A model generated the notes under the pieces. That model was not told where the DNA came from. It was given only the letters and a program-made list of their open reading frames with translations, and searched no databases. From positions 62,001 to 126,000 of the forward strand of contig JAZNCN010000026.1 of assembly GCA_045587545.1 (NCBI GenBank): a stretch of 64,000 nucleotides of DNA, given 5' to 3'. Shown here one piece after another: positions 25,927 to 35,040 of this stretch (its first letter is position 1; the number at the start of each line of letters is the position of its first letter). Made by a program: the position numbers and the translations under genes. The stretch is from Caccoplasma_A sp045587545. Its GTDB lineage: Bacteria > Bacteroidota > Bacteroidia > Bacteroidales > G3-4614.

Positions 25927-26785
25927 GCTTGTTCAAATCATTTTTTATCATCTCAACCATGGCAAACGATGCCTCTTCGCGACATATTGAAAAACTTGGC
26001 CAATCGTTAAAGTCAATCAAAAAAGGTTCTCCTTGTGGCGAAATTATACAATCTCCGCCAAATATCCTCAGTCCCGTCATTAATGCCAACTTTTGCGACA
26101 TTTCATATAATAGTTCAATACTGAATGGAATCTTTTTTATAGGATCATTATGCTCTTCACAACCAAATTTACTATACCCTGATAGAGTCGGATATGATGT
26201 ATGTATAAATTTTGTTCCTGCAACTGAATAAAATTTTATGAGGTCGCCTTGCAGATGCTCTTCTGCCAATATACTTTTTATGCCCCTATTAGCAAAATTA
26301 TTCAATGCTCCGATTAACTTTTGCTCTGTTGTAACAAAACATATATCATCTCTGCTAACAGCAGGAGTATCTTGTAATTTCAACCACAGAGGATAAGTCA
26401 GATTCTTTTGCTTGATATTTTCTGTTGCAGATGTATTTAATAATGTGTATTTTGGCAAACTGATACCTTTTCCTTCCGATATTTTATGAATATTAAGTCT
26501 TGTGCAATTCCTTATTGATTTGGCTGAGTTTATTACTAAAATACCATTATCTGATAGCATTTGCATTTTTTCCAGCGCAGCTTCGGAACGGCTCATGGAT
26601 AAAAGCATACTGCAATTAATGGAGGAAGATAAAAACTCGTCTTCTGCCATAAGTGTAACTATTGCACCTTCGCTTCGCAACTTATTTGCAACACTCTGCA
26701 ATATCATGGCATCTGCTCCTGATAGATTAGGCGAATAATCCGCCGAACGATAGACTGCTACTATTTTTTTTTGTAATAGGCTCAT
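25898..26785 (-). CDS. ATP-grasp enzyme of unknown substrate in the inositol-lipid cluster
   Basis: 295 residues, soluble. The N-terminal half has a pre-ATP-grasp look; the C-terminal half shows the nucleotide and metal sites: Lys136 (LWLKLQDT), Glu175-Glu176 (LAEEHLQGD), Lys184, Asp245 (GGDCII), and Asp258-Phe-Asn260 (LIDFNDWPSF). ATP-grasp enzymes usually join a carboxylate to an amine or thiol through an acyl phosphate. What is ligated here is unknown; the operon setting raises modification of an inositol head group or a linked amino acid as a hypothesis. Overlaps both neighbours (4 nt and 29 nt). Confidence 0.8.
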   Translation of the reverse strand: MSLLQKKIVAVYRSADYSPNLSGADAMILQSVANKLRSEGAIVTLMAEDEFLSSSINCSMLLSMSRSEAALEKMQMLSDNGILVINSAKSIRNCTRLNIHKISEGKGISLPKYTLLNTSATENIKQKNLTYPLWLKLQDTPAVSRDDICFVTTEQKLIGALNNFANRGIKSILAEEHLQGDLIKFYSVAGTKFIHTSYPTLSGYSKFGCEEHNDPIKKIPFSIELLYEMSQKLALMTGLRIFGGDCIISPQGEPFLIDFNDWPSFSICREEASFAMVEMIKNDLNKHERKRTSTI

Positions 26786-27483
26786 TGTGGTTGGTTTAGA
26801 AATTGAATTGCCTTATCTATATCTGAGGCATGGTCAATATCAATTACCTTGCTGAATGGAACAGCTTTTAGGTTCATTCCACTACTAACCAATGCTCGTT
26901 GGTAGTTACGCATACGCGATACTCCTTCTGCCATACATTGGTTAAGAACGTCTATTGCTGGTTGAGTAAGGGCATATATGCCTCCCGATATATATTTTAC
27001 GTTTGAATGTGGAGTATCGTAAAAACCTGTTATTTTTAGAGCATCATCTGTACCTACATATAGGGGCTTTTCATCATCTATATAATCGGTTACTACCATT
27101 GCTCCATCGTGAGAATTGTCTGACTCAAATTCATTAATAAATTGAGAGAACTCTTCCTCGTTGAATATTGTATCAATAGTTGTCAGACAAAATTTATCTT
27201 TAAGGTATGGAGATAGCTCATAGAAACTATGCATAGAGCTTGGTGTACTTTTATTTATGATATTTAGTTTAACCTTACTCTCTATTTTTGATACATGTTC
27301 AAGGAGCAAAGGGATATTGCTGTTTATTATAACGGATATTGATTGGGGATTGTTTTGCTCAAATATTCTTACAAGCCTATCAATTAATGGCTCTCCATTA
27401 AGTTCAACAAGAGGTTTTGGCAATGCCACCCCCTCTTGTGCCAACCTTGAACCTTCTCCCGCAGCTATTATTGCGTAGTGCAT
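26782..27483 (-). CDS. Sugar-phosphate/alcohol-phosphate nucleotidyltransferase
   Basis: 233 residues, single-domain NTP_transferase fold. Signature AAGEGSRLA (7-15) with Lys23 in LPKPLVEL, the metal Asp104 in TTIDTIF, GGIYAL in the middle and VIDIDHASDIDKA at the end. Members activate sugar phosphates, phosphocholine or inositol phosphate with CTP or UTP. Here it could make CDP-inositol or prepare a further head-group decoration. First gene of the inositol cluster proper, 12 nt after pdxA, so probably transcribed with it. Confidence 0.82.
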   Translation of the reverse strand: MHYAIIAAGEGSRLAQEGVALPKPLVELNGEPLIDRLVRIFEQNNPQSISVIINSNIPLLLEHVSKIESKVKLNIINKSTPSSMHSFYELSPYLKDKFCLTTIDTIFNEEEFSQFINEFESDNSHDGAMVVTDYIDDEKPLYVGTDDALKITGFYDTPHSNVKYISGGIYALTQPAIDVLNQCMAEGVSRMRNYQRALVSSGMNLKAVPFSKVIDIDHASDIDKAIQFLNQPQ

Positions 27484-27495
27484 TTAAATAATTTT

Positions 27496-28590
27496 TTATT
27501 CGCTATCCGGAGCAAGATTTATAGTTTCGTCTTTTCCACTTCGCTCAAAATATTGCTTTCTAAGAGGATTTGAAGTCATTTCGTCATATAACTCACGACT
27601 GCGATATACATCAATTGCTGTATATATTGCCTGACGAAGAGAGTTTTCAGAAGCTTTTCCTTTCCCTGCAATATCATATGCTGTACCATGATCAGGCGAT
27701 GTGCGTACATATTCCAATCCTGCAGTGTAGTTTACTCCATCGTCCATTGACAATGCTTTGAATGGAGCTAGTGCTTGATCGTGATACATAGCTAATACTC
27801 CATCAAATTTCTTGTAAAGCCCTGCTCCAAAAAATCCGTCTGATGGATAGGGTCCAAAACATGTTATCCCGCTATTATACGCCTCTTCTATAGCAGGAGT
27901 TATAACTGTTTGCTCCTCTTTTCCAATTAGCCCTCCGTCGCCTGCATGTGGATTTAATGATAATACTGCTATTCGAGGTTTATCTATCTTGAAGTCTGTT
28001 ATAAGTGAAGAGTTGAAAATATTAAGTTTTTCAATTATCAACTCTTTTGTTATTTTTGAGGATAGCTCTGATATTGGAAGATGTGTTGTTACTAATGCAA
28101 CCTTCATAACATCGTTCATTAGTACCATCAATGGTTGTAATTCTCCACCAAAGCGGTCTTGAAGATACTCTGTATGACCAGCAAAATTAAAATTGTCAGT
28201 TTGAATTGTATTTTTGTTAATTGGTGCTGTTACCAAAACATCAACTTTTCCATCTTTTAAATCTTGAACAGCAACTTCCAATGCTTTTAAAGCGGCAACT
28301 CCTGCTACTGTTGAGGGTTTGCCAATTTCAACTTTTAATTCATCATCAAAACAGTTTACAAAATTTGCTCTGTCAGGCATAATATTCTCGGCCGATGCCA
28401 CTATATTAAATTGCAAATTAGGCAAATCCAATGCCTTTTTATAATAGCCTGCAACTTTTGCTGCTCCATATACTATCGGAGTACACAATTCAGTCATTCG
28501 TTGATCTGCCAACGCCTTTATTATTACCTCATATCCGACCCCGTTTATATCTCCGTGAGTTATAGCTACACGTAATTTATTTTGTTTCAT
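27496..28590 (-). CDS. pdxA: 4-Hydroxythreonine-4-phosphate dehydrogenase
   Basis: 364 residues. Oxidises 4-phosphohydroxy-L-threonine in the DXP-dependent route to pyridoxal phosphate. Family motifs: ITHGDINGVGYEV at the N-terminus, TAPINKNTIQ, FAGHTEYLQDRFGG (metal His), NPHAGDGGLIG (metal His), MYHDQALAPFK (metal His) and the RTSPDHGTAYDIAGKG end. Lies between rlmN (92 nt) and the nucleotidyltransferase (12 nt). Confidence 0.96.
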   Translation of the reverse strand: MKQNKLRVAITHGDINGVGYEVIIKALADQRMTELCTPIVYGAAKVAGYYKKALDLPNLQFNIVASAENIMPDRANFVNCFDDELKVEIGKPSTVAGVAALKALEVAVQDLKDGKVDVLVTAPINKNTIQTDNFNFAGHTEYLQDRFGGELQPLMVLMNDVMKVALVTTHLPISELSSKITKELIIEKLNIFNSSLITDFKIDKPRIAVLSLNPHAGDGGLIGKEEQTVITPAIEEAYNSGITCFGPYPSDGFFGAGLYKKFDGVLAMYHDQALAPFKALSMDDGVNYTAGLEYVRTSPDHGTAYDIAGKGKASENSLRQAIYTAIDVYRSRELYDEMTSNPLRKQYFERSGKDETINLAPDSE

Positions 28591-28682
28591 ATGGCTTTGA
28601 TTCTGTTTTGATTTATATATAAATTCAATCTATCCGCTAAGTTACAAAATTTCTGTAATAGTTATAGATATTCGCTATCTAT

Positions 28683-29699
28683 TTATTTACTTTTTTGAGA
28701 AGCAAGCATACCGCATGCCGCCGACACATCTTCTCCTCTTGATGCTCTTATTGTTGCAGTAATACCTAATATGTTAAGTTGATCTCGAAAAGCCTCTATT
28801 GTTGAATCTGCTGAACTTTTAAATGAGATACCGGGTATTGTATGATATCGTATAAGATTCACTCGACAATCTAATCCTTTTAATAGTTCTGCCAACTTTA
28901 TTGCATCTTCTTTACTGTCATTTACTCCTTGAAGCATTATATATTCAAACGACAATCTGCGTTGATGCGAGAAATCATATTCGCGCAGCATAGGTATCAT
29001 CTCAGAGATAGGGAAAGCCTTTTCTGCAGGCATATATCTTGCTCTACGTCCATCAGGGGCATGTAAACTTACTGCCAAATGGCATTTACTTTCGTCCAAA
29101 AAGCGTTTTACTCCCTTTCTTATACCAACAGTTGAAAGAGTTATTCGTTTAGGGCTCCATGCCATACCCCACGAAGAGGTTAATATCTCAATACTCTCCA
29201 ATACTGCATCGAGGTTATCTGTTGGCTCTCCCATTCCCATAAAAACAATATTTGTAAGTTGTTCAGAATGAGGGACAGACAATATTTGATTTATTATTTC
29301 AGAAGTTGTCAAATTTCTTTGAAAACCCTGTTTCCCTGTCATACAGAACAGACAGTTCATCTTACAGCCTACTTGCGATGAGACACATAGGGTTGCTCTT
29401 TCGCGATCGGGGATATAAACGGTTTCAATTGTATAGCCATCATGCAATTTAAAAAGATATTTTTCTGTTCCATCTGCCGAAACAACCTGATGCATGGGAG
29501 CATACAATCCAATATCACAAGTTTCTGATAACTTCTGACGGTTTGTCTTTGAAATGTTTGTCATCATCTCAAAATCTGTTGCTCTCTTTTCGTAAAGCCA
29601 CTCAACAATCTGCTTTGCGGTAAACGACGGCATCTTAAGTTCAGCCACTAACTCTTTCAACTGCGAAAGGCTTTTACCTATCAATATCTGTTTTTGCAT
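28683..29699 (-). CDS. rlmN: 23S rRNA/tRNA adenine-C2 methyltransferase (radical SAM)
   Basis: 338 residues. Methylates C2 of A2503 in 23S rRNA and A37 in some tRNAs. The radical SAM cluster is Cys112-x3-Cys116-x2-Cys119 (GCKMNCLFCMTG), followed by GMGEPTDN; the methyl-carrying C-terminal Cys is Cys329 in SAACGML. Starts 88 nt downstream of the foldase gene across a terminator, so it likely has its own promoter. Confidence 0.96.
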   Translation of the reverse strand: MQKQILIGKSLSQLKELVAELKMPSFTAKQIVEWLYEKRATDFEMMTNISKTNRQKLSETCDIGLYAPMHQVVSADGTEKYLFKLHDGYTIETVYIPDRERATLCVSSQVGCKMNCLFCMTGKQGFQRNLTTSEIINQILSVPHSEQLTNIVFMGMGEPTDNLDAVLESIEILTSSWGMAWSPKRITLSTVGIRKGVKRFLDESKCHLAVSLHAPDGRRARYMPAEKAFPISEMIPMLREYDFSHQRRLSFEYIMLQGVNDSKEDAIKLAELLKGLDCRVNLIRYHTIPGISFKSSADSTIEAFRDQLNILGITATIRASRGEDVSAACGMLASQKSK

Positions 29700-29729
29700 C
29701 GTTTGTTTTTTGGATATTTAAAAGATTAT

Positions 29730-29761
29730 GGGGCTGTGCCAAACGATATAGACACAGCCCC
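29730..29761 (-). terminator. Terminator after the periplasmic foldase gene
   Basis: Nine-base-pair GC-rich arms GGGGCTGTG (29730-29738) and CACAGCCCC (29753-29761). Read on the minus strand it is followed by an AT-rich stretch with CTTTT. Confidence 0.65.
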
Positions 29762-29786
29762 CTTAATATTTTACAAATAGTTGCTT

Positions 29787-31901
29787 TTAGAAGAATTTTA
29801 TTCTGTTATCCTCTATTTCTGCTTGTGACTGCATAACGTTTATTAGTTGACGATACATCATTTGTTGTATGATTTGGTTGTAACGTGCAACCTCATTCTC
29901 TTTATTGAATGTTGAAATTACAGGATTATCATTTGCTACACTGTAAACATATACTGCACGATTACCTTTAACAGGTCCTTGTACTTTATATTTTTCAGCA
30001 AATGGTGCTGCTCCAGACAATTTAGGCTCCATACCTACTCCGGGTACTACTGCAGATGTGAATACCACTGATTTAGCTGTATCAACTTTTGTTGATAACT
30101 TCTCAGCCGCGGCCTCGATACTCTCTACTCCTTGTAATAATTCAACTACTTTATCGCCTTTTTTCTCAGCAAGTAATTGTGCCTTTAACATTCCTTCAAC
30201 TTCTGTCAAAGGAGCATAGCCAGCTTCATTTACTTTTGCAACTTTTACAACAACAAACTTGTTATCAACATTGAATATGTCAGACAACTCATCTTCGTCT
30301 GCATTGAAAGCCCAACGAACTATCTCACGAGCATCACGAATATTTGAGATATTGATATCATCTTTTGTTAATGTTGTATTTTGCACCATTATGCCTTTTT
30401 CTGTATCGCCAGCTGTAAAGTTATCTGATGCATTGCTCTCTGCAATGTATTGACTTACTTTGTTATATAATGCACTATATGTCTCTGAACTTGGACGTAC
30501 ATTCATAACAAATTGTGCTACTTTTGCTTTTTCTACAGGTTTTGTTTGGTTTGTAACTTCCAAAAGGTGAATACCAAAGTTTGTACGAATTTTTTGAACT
30601 CCTTTTCCTCCACGGAATGCTGCTTCAATAAACTCTTTTCCTAATTGTACACACATTGGTTCTGTCAACCAACCAAAGTTTCCTCCTTCTGATGCAGTGT
30701 TTGTATCCATTGAGAACTCTTTTGCCAATTCAGCGAAGTTCCCTCCTTTTTTAATTACATCATATATGCTATCGCGTAATGCTTCTTGGTTTGCTCCAAA
30801 CATAATGTGACGAACCTCAACTGAGTCTGGGCAATTTGATTTAGCCATCAAACGATACATTTTGTATGAGTTATTCTCAAATGCAGGACCATATACATCA
30901 TCAATTTTTGCTCCTTTTACAAAACTTTTCATGTTTTCGTCCATTTTAGAAACAGTTGTGAATATATCACTATAAGGAACATCTGTATTGAAGTTCAACA
31001 ATCCGGCAACATCATTAGTTGTTGCAAATTGCTCTTTGAATGAATTAATTTTCTCTTCTGTTGCTTTGTAATCAGCTTGACTTGGGACTATGCTAACTTC
31101 AACAAAATCAATTGAGCGGGTTTCGTCGCTTTTAAAATTTTCGCGTTTTTCAGCATATCTGTCTTTTATCTCTTTTTCAGATACTGAAACAAGAGAATCC
31201 GGTATTGCAGTATATAGTTGTGCAACATAAGCAATATCAACATTTTTTGAAGACTCTGCAAATGCTGCCTCTAAATCAATATCGTTAGGTTGTACCGATT
31301 TATGAATAAGAGTAAACAATTTGCTCATTATGCGCTCCTCTTTTACTGCTTTCTCCAATTCAATCCACATTGCTCTTTGCTCAACAACCATTTGTTGTTG
31401 CTCCTCACTCATTGACGACAAATCATCAGCAAATATCTGTTGTAAGAATGAATTTAATGCAGTTTTGTCTATCTCTCCTGTTTGAGGATTTCCGAACAAA
31501 GAAACTACTTGAGGTGAAATGTTGTCGCCTTTTAGAAGATCTGACATCTCTGCAGGAGATACTGCAATTCCCAACTCTTTTGCAACATCGGTCAATACCA
31601 AAGTTGATACCATGCGATCAAAAACCTCTTTGTTGATTTGTGCTGCACGTCCGTCGGGCATCGTTGTATTATATTCGCGACGATAACGCATTTGCTCTTG
31701 CTCTACTGCTTGGTTTACTCTTGCTTGAAACTCCTCTACAGTTATTTTCTCTCCATTAACTTCTGCCACTTTGTTTTGATTCATTTGAAAGAAGGTGTTT
31801 CCTGAGTTAAGGAAGTCGCCAATAATGAATGCCAACAAAGCAACACCAATTACTACAACGAGAAGCCCTGCTTGATTCCTAATTTTTTGTAGTGTTGCCA
31901 T
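29787..31901 (-). CDS. PpiD/SurA-type peptidyl-prolyl isomerase
   Basis: 704 residues, anchored by one N-terminal transmembrane helix (about 12-30) with the rest periplasmic. A SurA_N-like chaperone region (about 40-250) precedes a parvulin (PpiC) domain (about 360-455) containing VEVRHIMFGAN, FAELAKEFSMD, GGNFGWL and a NFGIHLLEV end. A long C-terminal helical region follows. Expected to assist folding of outer-membrane proteins. Overall layout matches PpiD-like foldases of Bacteroidetes. Downstream of lptC in the same orientation, with a 122-nt gap. Confidence 0.9.
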   Translation of the reverse strand: MATLQKIRNQAGLLVVVIGVALLAFIIGDFLNSGNTFFQMNQNKVAEVNGEKITVEEFQARVNQAVEQEQMRYRREYNTTMPDGRAAQINKEVFDRMVSTLVLTDVAKELGIAVSPAEMSDLLKGDNISPQVVSLFGNPQTGEIDKTALNSFLQQIFADDLSSMSEEQQQMVVEQRAMWIELEKAVKEERIMSKLFTLIHKSVQPNDIDLEAAFAESSKNVDIAYVAQLYTAIPDSLVSVSEKEIKDRYAEKRENFKSDETRSIDFVEVSIVPSQADYKATEEKINSFKEQFATTNDVAGLLNFNTDVPYSDIFTTVSKMDENMKSFVKGAKIDDVYGPAFENNSYKMYRLMAKSNCPDSVEVRHIMFGANQEALRDSIYDVIKKGGNFAELAKEFSMDTNTASEGGNFGWLTEPMCVQLGKEFIEAAFRGGKGVQKIRTNFGIHLLEVTNQTKPVEKAKVAQFVMNVRPSSETYSALYNKVSQYIAESNASDNFTAGDTEKGIMVQNTTLTKDDINISNIRDAREIVRWAFNADEDELSDIFNVDNKFVVVKVAKVNEAGYAPLTEVEGMLKAQLLAEKKGDKVVELLQGVESIEAAAEKLSTKVDTAKSVVFTSAVVPGVGMEPKLSGAAPFAEKYKVQGPVKGNRAVYVYSVANDNPVISTFNKENEVARYNQIIQQMMYRQLINVMQSQAEIEDNRIKFF

Positions 31902-32023
31902 TTGTTTTTTTATAGTTTTATTAGTTATTATTTTCTGTTTTTAAAATTCCGTTGCGAAGATAATAATTTTTCTCTGCTTATGCCAATTTATAAGGTATTG
32001 TTTTTATTATTATTTACATATTT

Positions 32024-32674
32024 TTAATTCAAAGGCTTTTTAAGTGCAGTCTTATTTTTTAGCGTATCCAATGCAGCACTTTCTGTTGTATCCTTTTTCT
32101 TAAAATCTTCAATCGGAAAAATTCCTGTTGTCTTCAAAATTTTATATGCAGTCATATTCTGATTAGACTCAAATCCTTTTCCCTCTATTATTCGATCTCC
32201 TCGCTCTATATGAATTACTGTATCTGAATATATTTTCTGAGCATCTTGACTCCAATAAATACGCTCTGTGAAAAATCGTTCATCTTTTGTGTTTGCCATC
32301 TTCACATCACCTCGCAACTCCCATAGTCTCTGACTTTTTAAGAAAATTGCTGTATCACCCTCTAAAAATGCAGAAACATTAAAATCCTCGTCAAAGTTTT
32401 CAAGATAAATTCCTTTTGGAAAGTACCAACGTGGGCTATCAGACTGTTCGTACATATACCATTCGGGGGCAACCACTCTGTAACGTGTTATTCCTGAATC
32501 GGAGATTAATGTTGATACATCTCTACTGAATACTGTACATACTTCATTGGGATCTTCAAATGAATTCATCATCTCTTTTTTTGCTTTTCCACAACTGCAA
32601 AGAGATATTAAAAGCATCGCAATATAGATAGCTATAAAAGAGTTGTATTGTATCCTGATTTTCAATAACTTCAT
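32024..32674 (-). CDS. lptC: LPS export periplasmic protein LptC (lipoprotein form)
   Basis: 216 residues. The N-terminal hydrophobic stretch ends in a lipobox-like LCSCG (Cys28), so it is probably a lipoprotein, as in other Bacteroidetes. The middle carries the OstA/LptC beta-jellyroll (about 55-185) with EDPNEVCTVFSRDV, FPKGIYLENF, LWELRGDVKMAN, FFTERIYW and ERGDRIIEGKGFES. It takes lipid A core from LptB2FG to LptA. Lies 11 nt downstream of the barrel gene. Confidence 0.87.
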   Translation of the reverse strand: MKLLKIRIQYNSFIAIYIAMLLISLCSCGKAKKEMMNSFEDPNEVCTVFSRDVSTLISDSGITRYRVVAPEWYMYEQSDSPRWYFPKGIYLENFDEDFNVSAFLEGDTAIFLKSQRLWELRGDVKMANTKDERFFTERIYWSQDAQKIYSDTVIHIERGDRIIEGKGFESNQNMTAYKILKTTGIFPIEDFKKKDTTESAALDTLKNKTALKKPLN

Positions 32675-32685
32675 AGTATTTGATA

Positions 32686-33954
32686 TTATTCAATTTTACT
32701 CTTGAAGAACCAAAATTCGTTGAATGATATACCTATTGATAAAACCAATCCATTCTCAACCATAAGCGATTGCGGGGTTAATTTACGATGAAAATATTGT
32801 GCCGAAAGATTGATTAATGACTTGTCTCTTATTATCGGCAAACCCAATCCTATTGTTGCTCCTACCTCTGATAGATTGTTGGAAGCAATTCTTAAATATG
32901 ACCTTTCATAATATGCTCCAAACCTAAATCTCATTCTATCAAAATATTTAGTGGAATAAACGGCATTTCGATATTCCGCTCCGGCAGAAATACGATATCT
33001 GTCATTTAAAACTCCCTTTAAATTCGGCATAGAACTGTTTTTTTTCCATAATGGAAGAAAGTTTGCTTTACTCCAAGGTTGATACATAAAATCAAGCCCG
33101 ACTGTCAAACGTTCGTCCCAATTGTAACCGATACCTGCTCCATACGAAGCTGCCATATCATAACTATCTTTTAAAGATATTGTATCGCTTTCGAGTGTTG
33201 CCGAAGCCTCTCCGCTTGTCTCTAATTGGTATAAATCGTTATATTTTTTACCGTGCAACTTCTTTTTGGGAGAATAGACAAAACCAAATGTCAATGAGTT
33301 TTTTTCATTAATAGGCTGTGTATATCGCAAACCTATATCCAATTTATAGTCAGTTACATGCATAGTAGCTTGCGCTATCATTGCAACAACATTATAATCT
33401 GATGTTGGCAAGATGGTTGATGTATGGGTTATTTTTCCGAACAAGAAAGATGCATTAACTCCCAAATAGAGCTCTTTATAAAGTTTTGCCGCCAAACCAA
33501 AATATACTTGAGATACCCCTCCTGTTCCGTTGCTTGAATGGTCGCCAAATGCTATTGATTGTGCATATTCATAATTTGATTTTGAATATGGCAGTAATCC
33601 CAAAGATGCTGCCAAATGTTTTCCGATAGGAAATTGCAATACTGCATAGTCAAAGTTTGCAGTTGTTTTAGTCTCTTTTAATGCTCCCTCTTTAAACCAA
33701 CCTGTTTCAACATTCATTCCTATATCAAACAAGAAAGTCAAAGAGTCCATTGCCGCATATGATGCCGGATTTTTAGGGTTTATCTGCATTTTGTTATTTA
33801 TTGCATAACCTACTCCTCCCATACCTGCATTAATACCAAGGGTATTATCGTCCAACATTCCTATTCCGTACATTGAATAGGGAGTTTGCGATTTTGCCAT
33901 GAAAATTGTGGCAAACAACAAAATAAATGTTACTATATATCTATTTTTCAACAT
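32686..33954 (-). CDS. Outer-membrane beta-barrel protein, FadL-like architecture
   Basis: 422 residues: signal peptide (1-22, ending AKSQ), then MYGIGMLDDNTLGINAGMGGVGYA, typical of Bacteroidetes barrels with repeated Gly-rich strands, and a series of amphipathic strands to the C-terminus. Ordered like FadL/OMPP1 transporters in that an N-terminal plug-like stretch mentions NPASYAAMDSLTF. The ligand is unknown. It overlaps coaX by 14 nt and precedes lptC by 11 nt, which places it among envelope biogenesis genes. Confidence 0.65.
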   Translation of the reverse strand: MLKNRYIVTFILLFATIFMAKSQTPYSMYGIGMLDDNTLGINAGMGGVGYAINNKMQINPKNPASYAAMDSLTFLFDIGMNVETGWFKEGALKETKTTANFDYAVLQFPIGKHLAASLGLLPYSKSNYEYAQSIAFGDHSSNGTGGVSQVYFGLAAKLYKELYLGVNASFLFGKITHTSTILPTSDYNVVAMIAQATMHVTDYKLDIGLRYTQPINEKNSLTFGFVYSPKKKLHGKKYNDLYQLETSGEASATLESDTISLKDSYDMAASYGAGIGYNWDERLTVGLDFMYQPWSKANFLPLWKKNSSMPNLKGVLNDRYRISAGAEYRNAVYSTKYFDRMRFRFGAYYERSYLRIASNNLSEVGATIGLGLPIIRDKSLINLSAQYFHRKLTPQSLMVENGLVLSIGISFNEFWFFKSKIE

Positions 33955-34681
33955 TATATCTGAGTATGGTATTTAATCCTTTAAGCACGAGATACTCCTC
34001 GTCAATTAAAGGTACGAAAATACTATTTTTTAATTGATTATGCAATACCGAATGGTCTCCGCCGGTTAATATTACAGATATATTTCGTTCTTTTTTAGAA
34101 ATTTTATTAATATATCCCTCAACTTCACACATTACTCCGTTCATAACCCCTGCCAATATTGCAGATGCTGTATCTTCCCCCACAAGTGAATAGTTTTCTG
34201 AAAATGCAACTAAAGGTAGTGAATTTGTATAGTGATTTAGAGCTTTAAAACGCATTGATATTCCCGGTGAAATATTACCGCCTTTGTATATTCCTTCGGC
34301 CGTTACAATATCGTAGGTTATAGCAGTACCGGCATCAATAACAAGCGATGTTTTTCCTTTGTTTACAAACCATGCCCCTACTGCTCCTGCAATACGGTCA
34401 ACACCAAGAGTTTGCGGTGTTGAATACTCAAGTGTAATAGGAAGCGGTGTTATATGTGATAGTTTTATAAAGATATCTGCTTTTTCTCTAACGATATTTT
34501 GAATATAAGATATATCCCCTCCTACCGAAGAGTAAATTGCAGCTGAATATTGCATCTGTTGAACATACTCCACCATATCTTCAACATCATCTTTGTTAAA
34601 GATTGTAAGAGTGCTTATCTCATCACCTATGAATTGAGCAATCTTAACAGCAGTGTTTCCTTGATCGATTACCAGATTCAC
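33941..34681 (-). CDS. coaX: Type III pantothenate kinase
   Basis: 246 residues. First step of coenzyme A synthesis, phosphorylating pantothenate. Acetate-kinase-like fold with the phosphate loop DQGNTAVK (6-13), TLGVDRIAGAVGAW, VIDAGTAITYD and GGNISPG. Overlaps the barrel gene at its 3' end and is 2 nt downstream of a small membrane protein gene. Confidence 0.95.
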   Translation of the reverse strand: MNLVIDQGNTAVKIAQFIGDEISTLTIFNKDDVEDMVEYVQQMQYSAAIYSSVGGDISYIQNIVREKADIFIKLSHITPLPITLEYSTPQTLGVDRIAGAVGAWFVNKGKTSLVIDAGTAITYDIVTAEGIYKGGNISPGISMRFKALNHYTNSLPLVAFSENYSLVGEDTASAILAGVMNGVMCEVEGYINKISKKERNISVILTGGDHSVLHNQLKNSIFVPLIDEEYLVLKGLNTILRYNVEK

Positions 34682-34683
34682 AA

Positions 34684-35040
34684 CTACTTTTTATTTGTCT
34701 TGTCTTTCTTCCCTGCTATATATGTTGCATATAGTTGCAAGATGGCTGCCGATAATAAAAGTGCAATCCACTCTCTTTGCTGAAGATATATAAACCAAGC
34801 AGACGCTGTTATCAATAGAGCAGAAAAAAGTTCAATGCGACAGGCTCGTTTCTGATTCTTAGTCATACCTTCTGTATCACGAAAGAAACGTACAAAAATA
34901 AGAGATAATCCTCCCGCTCCAAGCAACCACATTGATATTGTAGGGTAATAGAGAAACATTATTGTTGCTGCCAAAATTGAAAGTGCAGCCACTATTGTCA
35001 TTGCTCCCAATATATTGGGATTTATTTTAATCTTCTTCAT
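34684..35040 (-). CDS. Small membrane protein, unknown function
   Basis: 118 residues with four hydrophobic segments (about 13-30, 36-50, 71-87, 91-108) and a basic tail KKDKTNKK. A short loop with RFFRDTEGMTKNQKR separates the pairs of helices. I do not recognise a family. It overlaps the DivIC/FtsB-like gene by 14 nt and is followed by coaX after 2 nt, so it is part of this operon. Confidence 0.75.
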   Translation of the reverse strand: MKKIKINPNILGAMTIVAALSILAATIMFLYYPTISMWLLGAGGLSLIFVRFFRDTEGMTKNQKRACRIELFSALLITASAWFIYLQQREWIALLLSAAILQLYATYIAGKKDKTNKK

